Shown here: one piece after another, positions 36,846-49,407 of the stretch
How positions within the stretch are numbered: position 1 is the stretch's first letter
How the letters are laid out: every line of letters starts with the position of its first letter
Source: Ceratodon purpureus
Lineage: Eukaryota; Streptophyta; Bryopsida; Pseudoditrichales; Ditrichaceae
Length of the DNA stretch: 64,000 nucleotides
Reading direction: 5' to 3'
Assembly (NCBI GenBank): GCA_014871385.1
Contig: CM026424.1
Span: 20,365,321-20,429,320, forward strand
The notes under the pieces: generated by a model
What the model saw: only the letters and a program-made list of their open reading frames with translations
Databases searched by the model: none
Told to the model about the DNA's origin: nothing
Program-made: the position numbers and the translations under genes

Positions 36846-38730
36846 CAAACTCGGACTAGAAAGAGCGACCATCAATATACCTTGAAATTCAAACCAAGCG
36901 ACCTCACTATACCTCCTAAAAATTGAGAAGGCCGAAACATTAAATCTTGTTTCTGGTAGTTGGTTTTAACTTTCATTTCCATGAAATTTCATAAACCGTC
37001 CAAAGTGTTTATTGGCATACAATATAACCTGCGTTTAGGATGATGGATTGAATTTAATACTAATGATGTGTGGTGTTTCGTATTCTGATACATTTGCAGG
37101 TTCACCCTGAACAATATTCAATAGTTGGTGCTTGTCTGCACAAGATAACCGGATTTCTTCATCCTTTTCTTCTATGTAACTACAACTGCGCTACAACATG
37201 CTAGAGTGTTTCTGGTCTGTACAGTAAAGAAATGAAACATTGAAACAAGCTGCACATTGTGTCCAGGGCCTGCTGGAATGCAATCTTCCTCGGTAGGGAT
37301 GTCTAGGCTTGGAATGGCTTGAATCTCAATTACAATCCCAAGCCTAAGATCTTTTTACAAGTAATGAAACCGAAGTATGAACCTGACTGTCTAAATTGCT
37401 AAGAATATTTGGAAATGGCGCTGCTTCATTGGCTGAATGGATGTAGACTATGAAGGTTGGTTTTCAAGAATTGACAATCCTGGAAAAGTGTTTACAATTC
37501 CTCTACAAATTATGTGTCCTATTGCTGAAACTTAATTACCAAAGTCTATAAGTATCTTTTGAAAAGAAGTTGCCTTGTTGTAACTCTGAGCTGCGGTCAC
37601 CGAAATTGCAGATCATCAATAACATCACAGCTTTTTTGGAGCATGAGACCTTTGGTCAAATTAAGGGTTCCAACTTTAAGCGATGCTTAATTCGCTCAAA
37701 GCGCGTGCATAAGTTTCCACCGTATTTAAGCAAGAGCTAATTTTTAGGGCCTTGGGATCTAGGCATTGTCTTTCCACTCTAAAACGCAGAATGGTGCGAT
37801 GGCGTGCCTTCTTGTTCTGGTTCAGAATTTCAACATGGAAGGCTTAAATCCTTATTAGCATTTTGGTGACACCTCCCGAAGGCTTGTGATGAGGACCATT
37901 CAATTGTGAAGCATGTGTTGCCGAGCAAGGATTGCCCACATGTGGAAAAGGCTCATACATCTCTAGATGTGGCAGTAGTAATCTGGCAGATCTTCTCGAT
38001 GGGATCTCAAGGGAAGTGGATGTTGAAGCACGTTTCATTATAGTGAAGGGTGAAGTTTTACAAGTGTGGAGGGTCCTCAAATTGTGAAAACTTTGTTGAC
38101 AATCATACCTCATTCAACAAAATAATGGATGTCGTTGTTACTTCGACACTGTGCGATTGGTCTACTACTTACTCATTTAGGTTCAAAGAAGAGAGTAATA
38201 TTTTTCTACATTCTTGGCAGAGATGCCCAAAGAGAGCAATTATGTTCCACCCTCAAACGTCCTAGGACCGCTTCATTCTAGGACCAAGTTGAGAGGTCGA
38301 CCATCAAAATCTTATCAGAACTAAGGTAAGTCTTAACTTTTGGGTTGAAAATTTATACATTTAAAAATAGCATAATGTGAAACCAAAGACCAAGTCCAAA
38401 AGCTAAGACATGTTAGTTGAATATTAAAAAATTAATAAAAAAAATTTAAAAAATTGAAAACATTGAAAAATAAGGGAAGTTGTAATCACTAATGAAGAAC
38501 TCGTGGAAATAATTTTGGCAATAAATTCATTTTTATGACCAAATGCTTCTTTATATTAGAAGTGAGAAGCCAGGAAAAGACAAATTTCATTTCATGGAAT
38601 GCCTAGAAATTGAGAAGACCAAACAATGTGACTTTACATTTAAAGTTTTTGGTCCAAGGAAAGGAAGGTGAAGAAAATGACACGAACATCACTTTTGACC
38701 TTCATAGAAACAAAAAAATGCATTTTTTAA
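36846..38730. other. Intergenic stretch with nothing recognised
   Basis: About 1.9 kb of moderately to strongly AT-rich DNA. I see no gene, RNA or repeat that can be supported. Confidence 0.4.
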
Positions 38731-38793
38731 GCCTTCCAAATTTTGTGTTAGGCCCACTTTAAAAGGTTGGCCTAACACAAAATTTTGAAGGCC
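38731..38793. repeat. Near-perfect 24-bp hairpin
   Basis: GCCTTCCAAATTTTGTGTTA-GGCC at 38731-38754 pairs with its inverted copy at 38770-38793, with one mismatch and a 15-base loop. Sequence outside the arms does not pair. It may be a remnant of a small foldback element or a short-hairpin RNA source; there is no direct evidence of transcription. Confidence 0.6.
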
Positions 38794-39343
38794 ATTTGGC
38801 CAAAATTCCTACAACCATTCACTAACATCTAAATGTAGAAAATACATCCAAAATTTAGCACTTAATATTATGTAGCATTTTCTGAGTTTGTACAATATCT
38901 AGAGGCCATTAAGTTCAAAGGTTGGCTTTTAAAAGATGACTGATGGCCTATATAAGGAGGTTTTTTCAAGATCTTCTTACCTACAATATAAAGAGAGTCT
39001 AATTGAAATTCAAATTATTTTGGACCAACGTAGTTTTAATGCCAATGATTGAAAACAATAGAATAAATAGAGCATGACAAGGCTTGTAGAGCATGACCAG
39101 CTTTTAATAGCTGAAGAACATAGTCTTTTTGTACATCTTTTATTTGAAAATTTTGACAATCTCTCAAAGGAAGTTTTGGTCTTTAAAAAATAAATGACAA
39201 AGTTTTGCTTGAGAGGCTATTGTTTAGGTGCCAAAACTTTCAAAAGGATTTCTACCATGAAAACTTGAACGGCACTAACAACTTTTTGACTTTGGCCTTT
39301 AGTGTGAAGGCTAAGACGTCAGCTGAATGTTTTCTCAACATGA

Positions 39344-40605
39344 TTGGTAGAAATCGACAAACCTTTTGACGTTTGGTCAGAGTACGAAGCTGCCCTTATT
39401 ATACACATTGGTTTAAATAATGACTTCACAATGGAATATGATTTCTTCTTTAACATGGTACAAAGCAATACATCCTTGATTGTATTGGAATTTAGAATGT
39501 CTTTTTATAAAGCTAAAGATGTTATTTAGCTTTTGAAATATCTATTTAGCAACAGTGCTTAGAAATAATACATTTGACTAATTTTAAAGTAACAAAAAGA
39601 TACAATATTGAAGACCATTATAAATCTCTTTATTGAAAATCACTATTTGATATATATCAAACTATATGAACACTTTGTTTTTAACTTGTCTAAAGGTGGA
39701 AGTTGTTTTTCATTCATATTACCATGCAATCTTCAAAGTCATGATAAACTTTGACAACCAAAAAATGAATGAATGTTCAAAAAGAGTTGGTATGCTCTTT
39801 GAAATTCATTGTTTCAAATACAAAGATTTTAGATTTGACCAAACCCCTTGTCACGCATTTTGCCAAGTTATTTTTTATATATTCTTTTCTTCTAAAGAAT
39901 TGTAGAGAAAGTTTATTGTTTTAGACAACAATTTGAAACCTTTCTCGAATTTGAAAAGAATGTATTTATGATGATGCCCCCTTCAAAGATTTTGTAGATA
40001 GAATATTCAAAGCTATGGCATATCACTTTAAAGGTTTGTTTACAAGGGTGCCCAAAACTAGAAAGGCTTGTGTCCACATGGAGCAAGTTATTGCCAAGTG
40101 GATCCAAGAAAATCCAAACAAATTTCTCCTGAACTTGGATGCATTTTGGAGGATAATTTCTCAATGAAAAGACCAATGCCCAATATAGAACATTTGATGT
40201 ACTATGAAGACTTCAACATTGTTGTTACGAATTTTCACCTATTATGCCACAATGTTATGGATGCCTTCATTGATAAGTGCATCAAAGAGAAGTCAAATCC
40301 CAAGTTGATTAGAGACAAATGCATTAAAAAGATGATCTTCAAAGATTGTTGTTGAAGTTTTTTTTATAGATGTGATAGACCAAGTCTCATTGGAAGATTT
40401 AGTGCAAATCATATTGAAGCTCAAATGTTGTTATGAAGAAAGCAATGAAGTTGTCATCACTCTAGCAACACCTAAATATGAGGAAAAATTGAGTTGTATA
40501 GTGTTATACTGCATCAAGAATGCAATATGCAAAATCAAATGTGTAAGAGTGAAAGACATGAGTGCGTATAAATTCTATATTGCGCAAGCATTAGGAGAAA
40601 TGTAG
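39344..40605 (+). pseudogene. Broken coding tract of unknown family
   Basis: Several adjoining runs in changing frames have clear amino-acid bias despite the AT-rich DNA: VEIDKPFDVWSEYEAALIIH, DAPFKDFVDRIFKAMAYHFK, VHMEQVIAKWIQENPNKFLL, NIEHLMYYEDFNIVVTNFHL and ISLEDLV-like segments. All are on the plus strand and follow each other over 1.2 kb, as expected for one former gene broken in several places. I do not recognise the family. Host gene and mobile-element origin are both possible. Confidence 0.35.
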
Positions 40606-40918
40606 GGTCTCCAAAAGGCCTTGTAAGACAGCCCGAGGTAGATGAACTTGCTGCCCACGCATGCCTCTCTAAGTAATTCCATTGGTGAATATCTTGCCCG
40701 GTGAGAGCGTCAGTAGCTACAATGTTGACAACGTCATTACTGTTGGCACTGTCGACTGCGTTGACACCAGTGGCACACGCCGTCGCTTGCAGCGATTGCC
40801 TGAACCCACAAAATCTATTGTTGGCAGCAATGTGGCACCATTGGTGCCAGCAAATAAAGTGCACGGGCTCGCCAAGATTTTCAGGCACGGGGGAAATCCA
40901 AAGGCCCTTTAGAGACCC
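40605..40918. mobile_element. GC-rich MITE-like insertion
   Basis: The ends GGGTCTCCAAAAGGCCTT (40605) and AAGGCCCTTTAGAGACCC (to 40918) are inverted repeats with two mismatches. The 314-bp body is clearly GC-richer than the AT-rich DNA on both sides. It has no transposase. A further inverted pair (GGGGAAATCC and GATTTCCCC) brackets the right end. A clear target duplication was not found. The superfamily is unknown. Confidence 0.6.
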
Positions 40919-42857
40919 CAGATTTCCCCTAATGTGCAAGGGCGTAATACAGAGTTAAACACGACCATATTCCTTTACTTGCGGAGGTCTCTTTGAGGTA
41001 TAAGTCGCTTCTCTTCTAGCAACGCAGATCCGACATGGATCCAACCACATTATTTTGTACAAAAAATTCATTGAGGCAATATAAACCAGCACACTTGCAA
41101 ATAAGCTTGTGCCACATGCTCCAGACTCAGAGCTAGAAACAAGCACTACTATTTGCGCAACCTTGCACTTTTGAATTGAGTAGATGAACAAAGTATTGGA
41201 GAACGAAATCTATTTAGCCTTTGATGATGGAACATACGATTAAATTCCGATGTGGTGGAGCCCATTGATTTTTTGGTTCTTTAAATGCGTCCTTTTTAAA
41301 AGTACCAACCTTAAGAATGTTGAACGGTCATGTGAAATAAAAGTTAGAGGTGCTTACAAGTACATTGGAAGGAAGTTAGCAAGTGAAAATAGAACAAGAA
41401 CACTTCTTAGCTCTAGAGTTTTTCCAAGACTACACATTAGTTGTTCAACTTTTAAATTTTCATCTATCTACATATTAGATAAAATTTTGTTCTACTATTC
41501 ATATATAAATCCCAAAAAGATCAAAAGGACCATAACGGTAATCATTGGATTCTAAGCAAGGACCTATGCTTGCAATAAATATATATAATTTTTTTTAAAT
41601 TCTTGGTGAAGGTAGATATTTGTAAGACCTTTCAAACAAAACAATTTTCATCAAAAATTGATAAATGTTGAGAAAGTTATGAGGTTTTTTAGATTTTAGT
41701 CCAAATCATGGCAATAAAGGCTAGTTAAAACAAATTCTCAATCATTTTTAAATTAAAAAAAAAATTATAATCATATTGTGTAAGTTTTCACAAACGTAAT
41801 AAGCTTTGATTCATTACAATATGATCAGTCAAGCAAATGATTTAGAAAGCTAGGCTTTGCAAGAACTTGCCAAGAATCTTAATTAAAAACCTTTGAAGTC
41901 TTAAATTCAATTTTAAGATTCCCAAATATTTAAAAAACGAAAACTTAGGTTACAACTAATTTCCACAACAATGTCACCGTTGTAATAAATATTAATGTAT
42001 CATATGTCAACAAAATTAGTGATCTACGTTTTCCTATCATTTTAAACCTCTATTCAACCTATATTTTTTGAAAGCCAAGTATCGAGGTTTCTTATTTTGA
42101 ATTTTTTTTGGTGTATAATCAAATCATTTACCTCTCACAATGCTAGTTTTTAAAAAATTAAAGATGTTTTTATCTTTAGCTTTAGCATGGATTGAATATA
42201 ACTTTTTTTTAATTTTTAAGGGCTAAGATCTTGTAGTTTATTTTGTTTCTAACTCTAAATTTTGGAGTTGGAGTTGTTTATTATGTAAACTATAAGATCC
42301 TACGGTTTTTTTTTTTTTTTTTTGAAGTCACAATGTCAAAAGAATTAACTTGCTTTATCAAGAGGTATTACACAACAATTTTAAGGAGAAAAGAGTCTTA
42401 GTGCGGTCACATTTTTGTACACAAGTTATTCTTCATAAAAAATTTACAAGTGCCTTCATTCAACTGAAAGGCCTTCTATGTTTACTTGCACTTCACCAAG
42501 ACGTCTCGCCATTCTTCGCACATCCGTATTAAAAGAATTTGTCGATATAAATAATATTAGTATGAAAGTCATGAAATCAAGAATATAAAGATAAAAATAT
42601 AAACAAAATTTAGAGAAAAGATCTTACTCTAGTGCCCAATATACAAAAGGGCTCTGGCCTCAAGCATTGCATAAACTCTTGGAAAAATGTTTTTGAATTC
42701 ACATATTATATAATGCATTTGAAGAATATCAAATTCCACACCACAGTTGGACTGCACTATCATGCATAAACCAGCATAGGCCACCTTCTGCAAACATTCA
42801 CAAACATTTGCAAGAAAATGTAATAGTTTAATGCAAGGAACATAAAATCAGATTTTG

Positions 42858-42859
<2 letters not shown>
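40919..42859. other. AT-rich stretch with nothing recognised
   Basis: No supported gene. A 101-codon frame at 41250-41555 has no family resemblance. Poly-T runs occur near 42,307-42,325. Confidence 0.4.

Positions 42860-42919
<60 letters not shown>
42860..42919. repeat. (TA)n microsatellite
   Basis: About 30 uninterrupted TA units, followed by an A/T-only stretch. Confidence 0.98.
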
Positions 42920-42922
<3 letters not shown>

Positions 42923-43105
42923 TATTTTTATTTTAATTATTTTATTTTTTTGAATTTTTTTGAATTAAAGATTACTTAAATGCAACCTTCTGCTAAACTT
43001 GATCAGAAGTAAGCACACAATCCTAAACCCTAACTAGTATCTGGCTAGCCATCTAGATCACGCTAATAGACTAGATAGCTAGTGCGATAGTAGGCTAGTA
43101 TTCCG

Positions 43106-43570
43106 CTAGATCTTCTTAGCCACGTGGACCAGCATAGCTTTTATGTCATTGAGCTCCTTCTGGATATGTAGTTGGTGATCCTTCTCGATCTGCTTGTCCT
43201 TTTTGATATCATTAAACTCCCTCTCAATATGCTGCTGGTGCTCCTTCTGAATCTACTTGTCCTCCTTGATGCCTTCTTTAATTTCTTTCAATTCTTGTTT
43301 AATTTCCTTCTTATCTTCTTTCATAGTTTTTTTTATATCAATCTGGTCACTCTGAATGTTGGAAGTTATGACAAACAAAGCATCCAATTGAAGTTGGAGG
43401 GACTTAATAGCATGCTTCATCTTCTCGTTGTTGATGACAACTCCCACCTTGATGACTGCTGCCACTCCTGAGAAAAATTTGAAGCCGTCTCTATAGTATT
43501 GCTCACCAACATGCGGCTTAAAGAATGATTTTGGTGATGCCACCAACTTACTTTGAAAGGAAGTTTCATT
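43106..43570 (-). pseudogene. Coiled-coil protein remnant, one in-frame stop
   Basis: The minus-strand frame runs from about 43,570 to a stop at 43106. It reads FFKPHVGEQYYRDGFKFFSG, VVINNEKMKHAIKSLQLQLD, then a long Lys/Glu/Ile heptad-like helix (KEDKKEIKQELKEIKEGIKE). A TAG at 43253 interrupts, and the same frame continues as a further helix ending HVAKKI. The unit has no start codon of its own, so it is probably the last exon of a gene whose other exons are gone or unseen. Family unknown. Confidence 0.45.
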
Positions 43571-45498
43571 ATCTTAGATCATTTATTCAATCAATAATTA
43601 CTTGATTTGAAAAAGAGTGAGGAACAAATTGAGAAGATAAACATTAATGATTCTAGAAACTGTGGAATTAATTGAAGCTAATAATGTCACAATTTTGATT
43701 GTAACCAAACAAGATTTATACAAGAAGATTGATAAGCTAGAAGTTCACTTGTATGAAGATTTGATGAAATGTATGAAAGATTTTATATCTTCAAGAACAA
43801 GATTAATGGGATTAATCTAATTCAAAGAAGGTTCTTGCTAAAAACAAATATCAACTTGAAAGTTGTGTTGACATTTACATTGGAATATTAGCAACACAAT
43901 TATGTACACCTTCCTTTTTTAACCATTGGTATTAAGCATGATTTTAAATACTACATAGTGATTAACATAGTACCGCAAATGAAAAGGTATATTGTTCAAC
44001 TCTTGTGTGAACAAAGAGGTCACCACATTCTACAAGATCAAAAAGGATGTGAATTTATTTTTGGCACAAAGTCAATAAAAAAGTTTTTAAATGTTATAAA
44101 ACAAGCGTTTAGGACTTTTGTACTTTTAACATAAGTAGATGCGTACGTTGAAGCTAAGATAGGTTCAATGATTTCTGATCTTAATCTAGGTATTTTTGCT
44201 TTTTGCAGATACACTATAAATCCTTCATAAAGTGGAATCTCTAACAACATCTTCTATATTGGATAAAATTGATTCTTCCTTACTATTTTATGAAGCAAAG
44301 ATAGCCATGCATGGTTGAAAGAATCATTGAAAGCAAAGTGCAAAGGTATTGAGTATATTTAAAAAAATAAAAATAAAAAATAAAAATAAAAAATCATTTA
44401 AAAATAGTGAAGTGTAACAATAGTGGATCTGTATCAAGCTAGTAGAAGAGAGTAGAAATTACAATACTTTAGGTATTTTATCCTCTCAAGGTACAAATAG
44501 ACAATCAAAGTTTTTTACTCTCTAAATGAATATTTGAATGTTTGTAGATAATTGGGTTATTTTAATACATGTTTTAATAGTGGTAAAATATGTTTAATTG
44601 GGTTTGCAATCTGTTTTAAAATATGTTTAAAAGCAATCTGTTTTAATAGTGGTAAAATATGTTTTAAAAGCAATCTGTTTGGAACAATTGTTTTCTGTTT
44701 CAAACAAAGAATTTTTGAATTCAACTTTTGTTCATATACAATTTATTCTTTAACACATAACAAAATAACATCTTATCTTTAGATGGAGAATTATATAATC
44801 AATGTTACCTTATGAGTAATTGCCCTTCACTTAATTTATATAAACTCTTTTTTACTGCACATTATTTCTACTATTTTAGTTGAAGATATAATCATTCCAT
44901 CTTCAAGATTTCTTAGAAGCCAAACACTCTTAGACATAAGGAATTTTGTGATTCCATTTAGGCCCCAAGTATGTGGTCTATCATGCACACTATAAGCCAA
45001 TTAGGCAATATGCTAAGACTAACAACTTTCATCCAATAAAGCACTTAATTTGTAAAGAGCATTCTATCGCTTAGTGCATTGTTTCAAACCTGATACGTTT
45101 ATCATTTAAGTTAAAACAACAATGTATAGATAATTCTATTGTTGGCAAGAGCATAGATCTTTCTCATAGCACTAACTCTAAGAAGCATATCCAATACCTA
45201 GTCCTCAAAGTTATACATAGTTGACCTTCATGACTGCTCATAAGCAAAAAAATTTGCCAAATTGATCTTCCATATCCATGACTACTTCTTCTACATTTAA
45301 TTGAAGAAATATTTGCTTCATACAATTCTAACATTGACCTTTGTATCTATACTTTTCAAATAATATCAATAGAAGATTTCTAAATCTAAATTTTGTAAAC
45401 TTAGAACAATGTGCATTTGAGACTAAGCAATCAATCTAACCAAACCACCAATGAGAGATGTATTTCAAGAACATCAACCAAAGACATATCCACTATTC
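43571..45498. other. AT-rich stretch, minor repeats only
   Basis: A short run on the plus strand (VTKQDLYKKIDKLEVHLYED, about 43,710-43,770) looks coding-like but is isolated. GTGGTAAAATATGTTT and GCAATCTGTTT recur two to three times at 44577-44690, an old tandem duplication. Nothing else was recognised. Confidence 0.35.
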
Positions 45499-45572
45499 AT
45501 CTCTTCTAATGTTGTTGCTTGAAATATGGAAATAGATCTCTTCTAATGTTGTTGCTTGAAATATGGAAATAG
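45499..45572. repeat. Perfect 37-bp tandem duplication
   Basis: A 37-bp unit starting ATCTCTTCTAATGTTGTTGC at 45499 is repeated without change at 45536. Perfect identity points to a recent event. Confidence 0.95.
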
Positions 45573-46985
45573 AAAGTCATAGAGCAAGAAAAGTAGAATC
45601 GAGGGAATGGTAATGTTGGTGTATCTAGCAATAGCTAAGGAAGGCTGAAGAAGGAGTAGAAGTCCAGGAGTAAGAAGGATTGAGTACAAAAGGAAAAGGA
45701 TGACAACTTCGTAAAAAAAAAGGGCTGAAGTTGGGTGTTGAAGGTAATAGAAAACAATATCCACCAAATATGCAAATGAAGATGCAAGTTGTCAACTTCC
45801 AACTCCACGAGACTAGCCCAATTGCACCCCCCCCCCCCTCCAATTTATGGTCTTTGCTAGTTTTTTAGCTGGTTACATCGACTTAAACTAGCTGCAATTT
45901 GTGTAGAAAGGACCTTTCATTATGATAATTAGCAAGAGGTGTTTTTCAATCAATTAGCGGATCTTCTATTTTTAGATCTTAGTAACTTACTCTAGGACAC
46001 TCAAGGGCTATATCCAACTTGGGAGTTGCAAGGCTAAATCACCCATGGTTATAGGCCTACTACTCTGATATTAGGCCCGTGGTGTTGACAGGGTGGCCGA
46101 TGACCCTGGTCTTTCCCCCCTCTTGGGAATGTTTTCTTATGTTTCTTTTTCATGTTTTGATCCACGGTGTAGTTTTTAAGAAAGATGCAAAAGACTACCA
46201 CTTTAAATTTCTCAATCCCGGTTTTTACTAGTCAAACCGTAACAACAAAAAGAGAAGATGCTCAACCCTTATGCAGCACACTAGTTCCAAATACTAAAAA
46301 CATTAGACTTGGAGAATACATACCAACTTACCAAAGGAGAGATGTAGGATAAAAAACGGAAGAGTTGGCAAAAAGAGTGCAAAGGCTTAGTTCCTTTCAA
46401 AGGAAACAAAATAAATAAGCACGGATACTATGCCATTGGACTTTGGCTAAGGTAAATTGCAGCACTTCTTAAGTAAAACCAAAAAGACCACCTTCTAAAT
46501 CAATAAAATTAAACAATAATCTAAAGGAAGAATCTCTTGAGATATCATAGACTCAAGATACACATACACGATTATTGAATTGCAATGTTGGTGAGGCGCA
46601 TTTAAATGAAGGAACCCATTAATTGAAGGGGATCAATATCAAAGTAGGATTGGATCACAAGTGTGTTTTAGTGTCTCTTGTGCACGCCAAGTAAGTAGGC
46701 CAGAGCCTTTTTCTTCTTGAGACTATGCATACATAGCTAAGGAGCTAACATCTGCGATCACTACTATAGGTGATGAATGTAGAATAAATAAAGAAAGGTT
46801 CCGCTAAAAATATTGTGAAAAAGATACGTCAAATGCAGTGAACGTGGATGTTGTTAAGAACTCAAAGTCCTCACCAAAACAACAATTTTCTCAAAAACAA
46901 TTAAGTGTCAAATCATCCTAAGTTAAAAGACAATGATCATAATGTGCCGGCACTTTATTATCTACAACTACATTTGATGACTCGG

Positions 46986-47149
46986 AGGTACCTTTGTAGG
47001 ATGTCCATGTTTACGCAACAATTAAAGGACCTAAAGAACGTGAAGGTGGACATGTATTTGGCTTAGAAGTACCTTTGTAGGATGTCCATGTTTTCGCAAC
47101 AATTAAAGGACCTAGAGAATGCGAAGGTGGACATGTATTTGGCTTAGAA
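46986..47149. repeat. 81-bp tandem duplication, in frame on the minus strand
   Basis: GTACCTTTGTAGGATGTCCA starts both copies (46988 and 47069); each runs through GGTGGACATGTATTTGGCTT. On the minus strand the unit is 27 codons and reads SKPNTCPPSHSLGPLIVAKT twice. The frame of 73 codons (47011-47232) has no known relative, so coding is unproven. Confidence 0.8.
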
Positions 47150-47658
47150 TTATCCTTGGGGACATTGAACCTTTTGATACTGCAAACATCCTTCTTGCAC
47201 ATGGAGAAATAGAGGAAAATGCATGTTTGCACAAGAAATCAAAGTTTCCAAAAAGAAATTCTAAAAAATCCATAATCTAGACAAAAAAGATAGGTAGCAT
47301 TGAAAGAAAATGAGAAGGTTGACAAATTAAACAATAAGTTGAAGTACGTAACCCCATTTGAGAAATTTTTGTACAGAATTTCAATGCACAACTTTTTGTG
47401 GAATAAGATGCTAGAGGGACCCTCTCAAGTTTTCCAGCGGAATTCCCGCCTTGTGGAAAAACCCAAGCATGGGATAAAAAAAATTATTTACCACGGGGAG
47501 CTTAACCGTACACATTATGATAAAGGGATTCGAACTCTGCACCATCGAGTTCAACTTCATGCACCTATAAACATCAATAAACAATTTCTTCTAAACATGA
47601 GTTCTTGATTCCATGCACATTGATCGATTAATGGAAAAAATTAGCCATGGGGTCACGC

Positions 47659-47790
47659 AAGGAGAGGCCCGCCAAGGAGGGGCTCATGGGTTGGGAGCAA
47701 CCCTACGCCTTAGGCCGGGCTACGTCCTTCTCTTATGGCTTGGGATTGTTCTCAACTCGTAAGCCCCTCTTTGGCGAGGCTCTCCCTATA
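47659..47790. repeat. GC-rich inverted repeat (foldback)
   Basis: The left arm GCAAGGAGAGGCCCGCCAAG...GGGGCTCATGGGTTGGGAGC (47658-47700) pairs with the right arm ending GGGCTTACG and CTCGCCAAAGAGG when reversed (47736-47787). The body is GC-rich inside AT-rich DNA. The stretch from there to 48,240 shows nothing but AT-rich sequence with homopolymers. Confidence 0.7.
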
Positions 47791-48312
47791 CAAAACAATG
47801 TTTAGAGCACTCAAGTTCAGATTGGAATGGTTGTAACACAAATTTTTAGTTACTAATATTTAAATTTCCATGATTATAAGTTAATTGGTTGTATTATTTT
47901 AAATTTATTTTAGTAGAGAAAAACGCTATACATTTTTGTCCAAACATAATATAAAATGAATTTTGGTATTCTTTTCTACTAAAACTAATACAATTCTAAT
48001 TTTTTTTTCAACATTGGCTTCAATGTCCAATATTTAAAGTTTTTTTTTTTTTTTTCCTCTTCAAAATCTCTTAGTACATTCAAAGCCAATTTTTTGTATT
48101 TATTTTTATACATTGTGAAATGTATATATTTTTTATAACAAATGATTTGGTAATAGAAATAATAACTAAAAAAGCTGCATACAATTAAGCTAATTAGTTT
48201 TTTTTATTTTGATTTAAACAAATAGAGAATTCTCATTTTTTTTTTCCCAATGAGCGTGAGTAGAGTGGCAAAGACGCCGGCTGCCGCCGGCATCGAGGAG
48301 GTGGTGGCTGCG

Positions 48313-48340
48313 GATGGATGGATGGATGGATGGATGGATG
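48313..48340. repeat. (TGGA)n microsatellite
   Basis: Six to seven TGGA units. A GAAC-type repeat follows near 48,410-48,428, and a (GA)n run lies at 48,693-48,718, all in the region upstream of the amidophosphoribosyltransferase gene. Confidence 0.9.
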
Positions 48341-49081
48341 CTGCGGAAACAGTTGCAGCACTGCAGTCTGTGGCTCATGAAATGAGAAATCCACCAACGC
48401 AGGAAAGAAAGAACGAACGAACGAACAAAGGAGAGAAAGAAAGCAGGCTGCAAGAGACAAGCGCGTGACAGCCACAGCCTCACCCCAGCCAATTCCCACA
48501 AGATTCTCCAAAACCCCAAATTCCAATTGGCAATGGAATGGAGTCATGGACAATGACGAAGCGAGGAGGACGGAAAGGATCATTGTGGCAAACACAACTT
48601 GGCCAGCGGAAGGAAGGAACGGAGCCCATCTGACAAGTCCGTAGCCCAGCCCGCAGAGGGAGTGAGCCCCCGACCCAACTCCCTCTTTCGAGTGAGAGAG
48701 AGAAAGAGAGAGAGAGAGCTTATCGGAGCCCACCACCCAGTGAGTCACCACACTCCACTGACCCACTGATTACTACCGCTACCCACACTAAGTTATCATA
48801 GTGACTAAGTTATACCACGACTCAAGCCTACTGTTCAAGTTGTTGTGATAGAGATTGCAGGGTTGCAGCTAGCGCCACCTCCCTCCCTTCCAGCCCAGCC
48901 CCTCCCTTCCTCGCATGGCTGCCTAGCTCGTCCCTTCCGCCCCTCTCGCTCTCTCGAGTCTCCACTGCTGCGCGACTCCCCCTCCCCACTCATTGCCACT
49001 CATTGCCTGCTTTCGCTGACTTGCTTGCGCAGGTGGGTGGTCTGTGGTTTCAATTGCGTCGTTCGTTCGTTCGTTGCCTCG

Positions 49082-49138
49082 GGGTTTAAGGACTGCATGC
49101 CTAGGGGTTTAGTGTCTCGCTTCGTTTTCAGGGTTTAG
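49082..49138 (+). promoter_or_regulatory. Telo-box cluster before the amidophosphoribosyltransferase gene
   Basis: GGGGTTTAAG at 49081, AGGGGTTTAG at 49103 and AGGGTTTAG at 49130 lie about 270-330 bp before the start codon. A CT-rich run (TCTCTTCTCTCTCTCTCTCT) follows at 49,150-49,171, as often seen in plant 5' leaders. Confidence 0.5.
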
Positions 49139-49407
49139 TTTTCTTCCCTCGTCTCTTCTCTCTCTCTCTCTTTTTTCGCTGTTTGTCGGGTGCCGTCTGC
49201 CGCTTTTCTCCTTCCAGGTGCTCTGTTGTGGGTTTCCTTATTTGACAAGAACGTGGGCTCTTCAGGTGAGGTGGTGTGGTGTTCCTTGTGGTGGTCGGGT
49301 AGTAAGGAGCGTTCAGGCGTTGTGAGAAATGGAGTAATTCAATCAGTTGCAAGGGAGGGACGACGTTGCCGGTGTTCAGAGCGACTAGACGACATCTGCA
49401 GGGAGGG

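Noticed and set aside
45543-45843. Leu/Pro/Ser-rich minus-strand frames that look membrane-like
   Set aside because: Low-complexity sequence next to a perfect 37-bp duplication and a poly-C run; no start or family support.
47520-47560. GAGTTCGAATCCC on the minus strand, like a tRNA T arm
   Set aside because: No D arm, anticodon arm or acceptor stem can be built around it.
48214-48766. Minus-strand frames of 100-177 codons upstream of the amidophosphoribosyltransferase gene
   Set aside because: Composition follows TGGA, GAAC and GA microsatellites; no relatives known.
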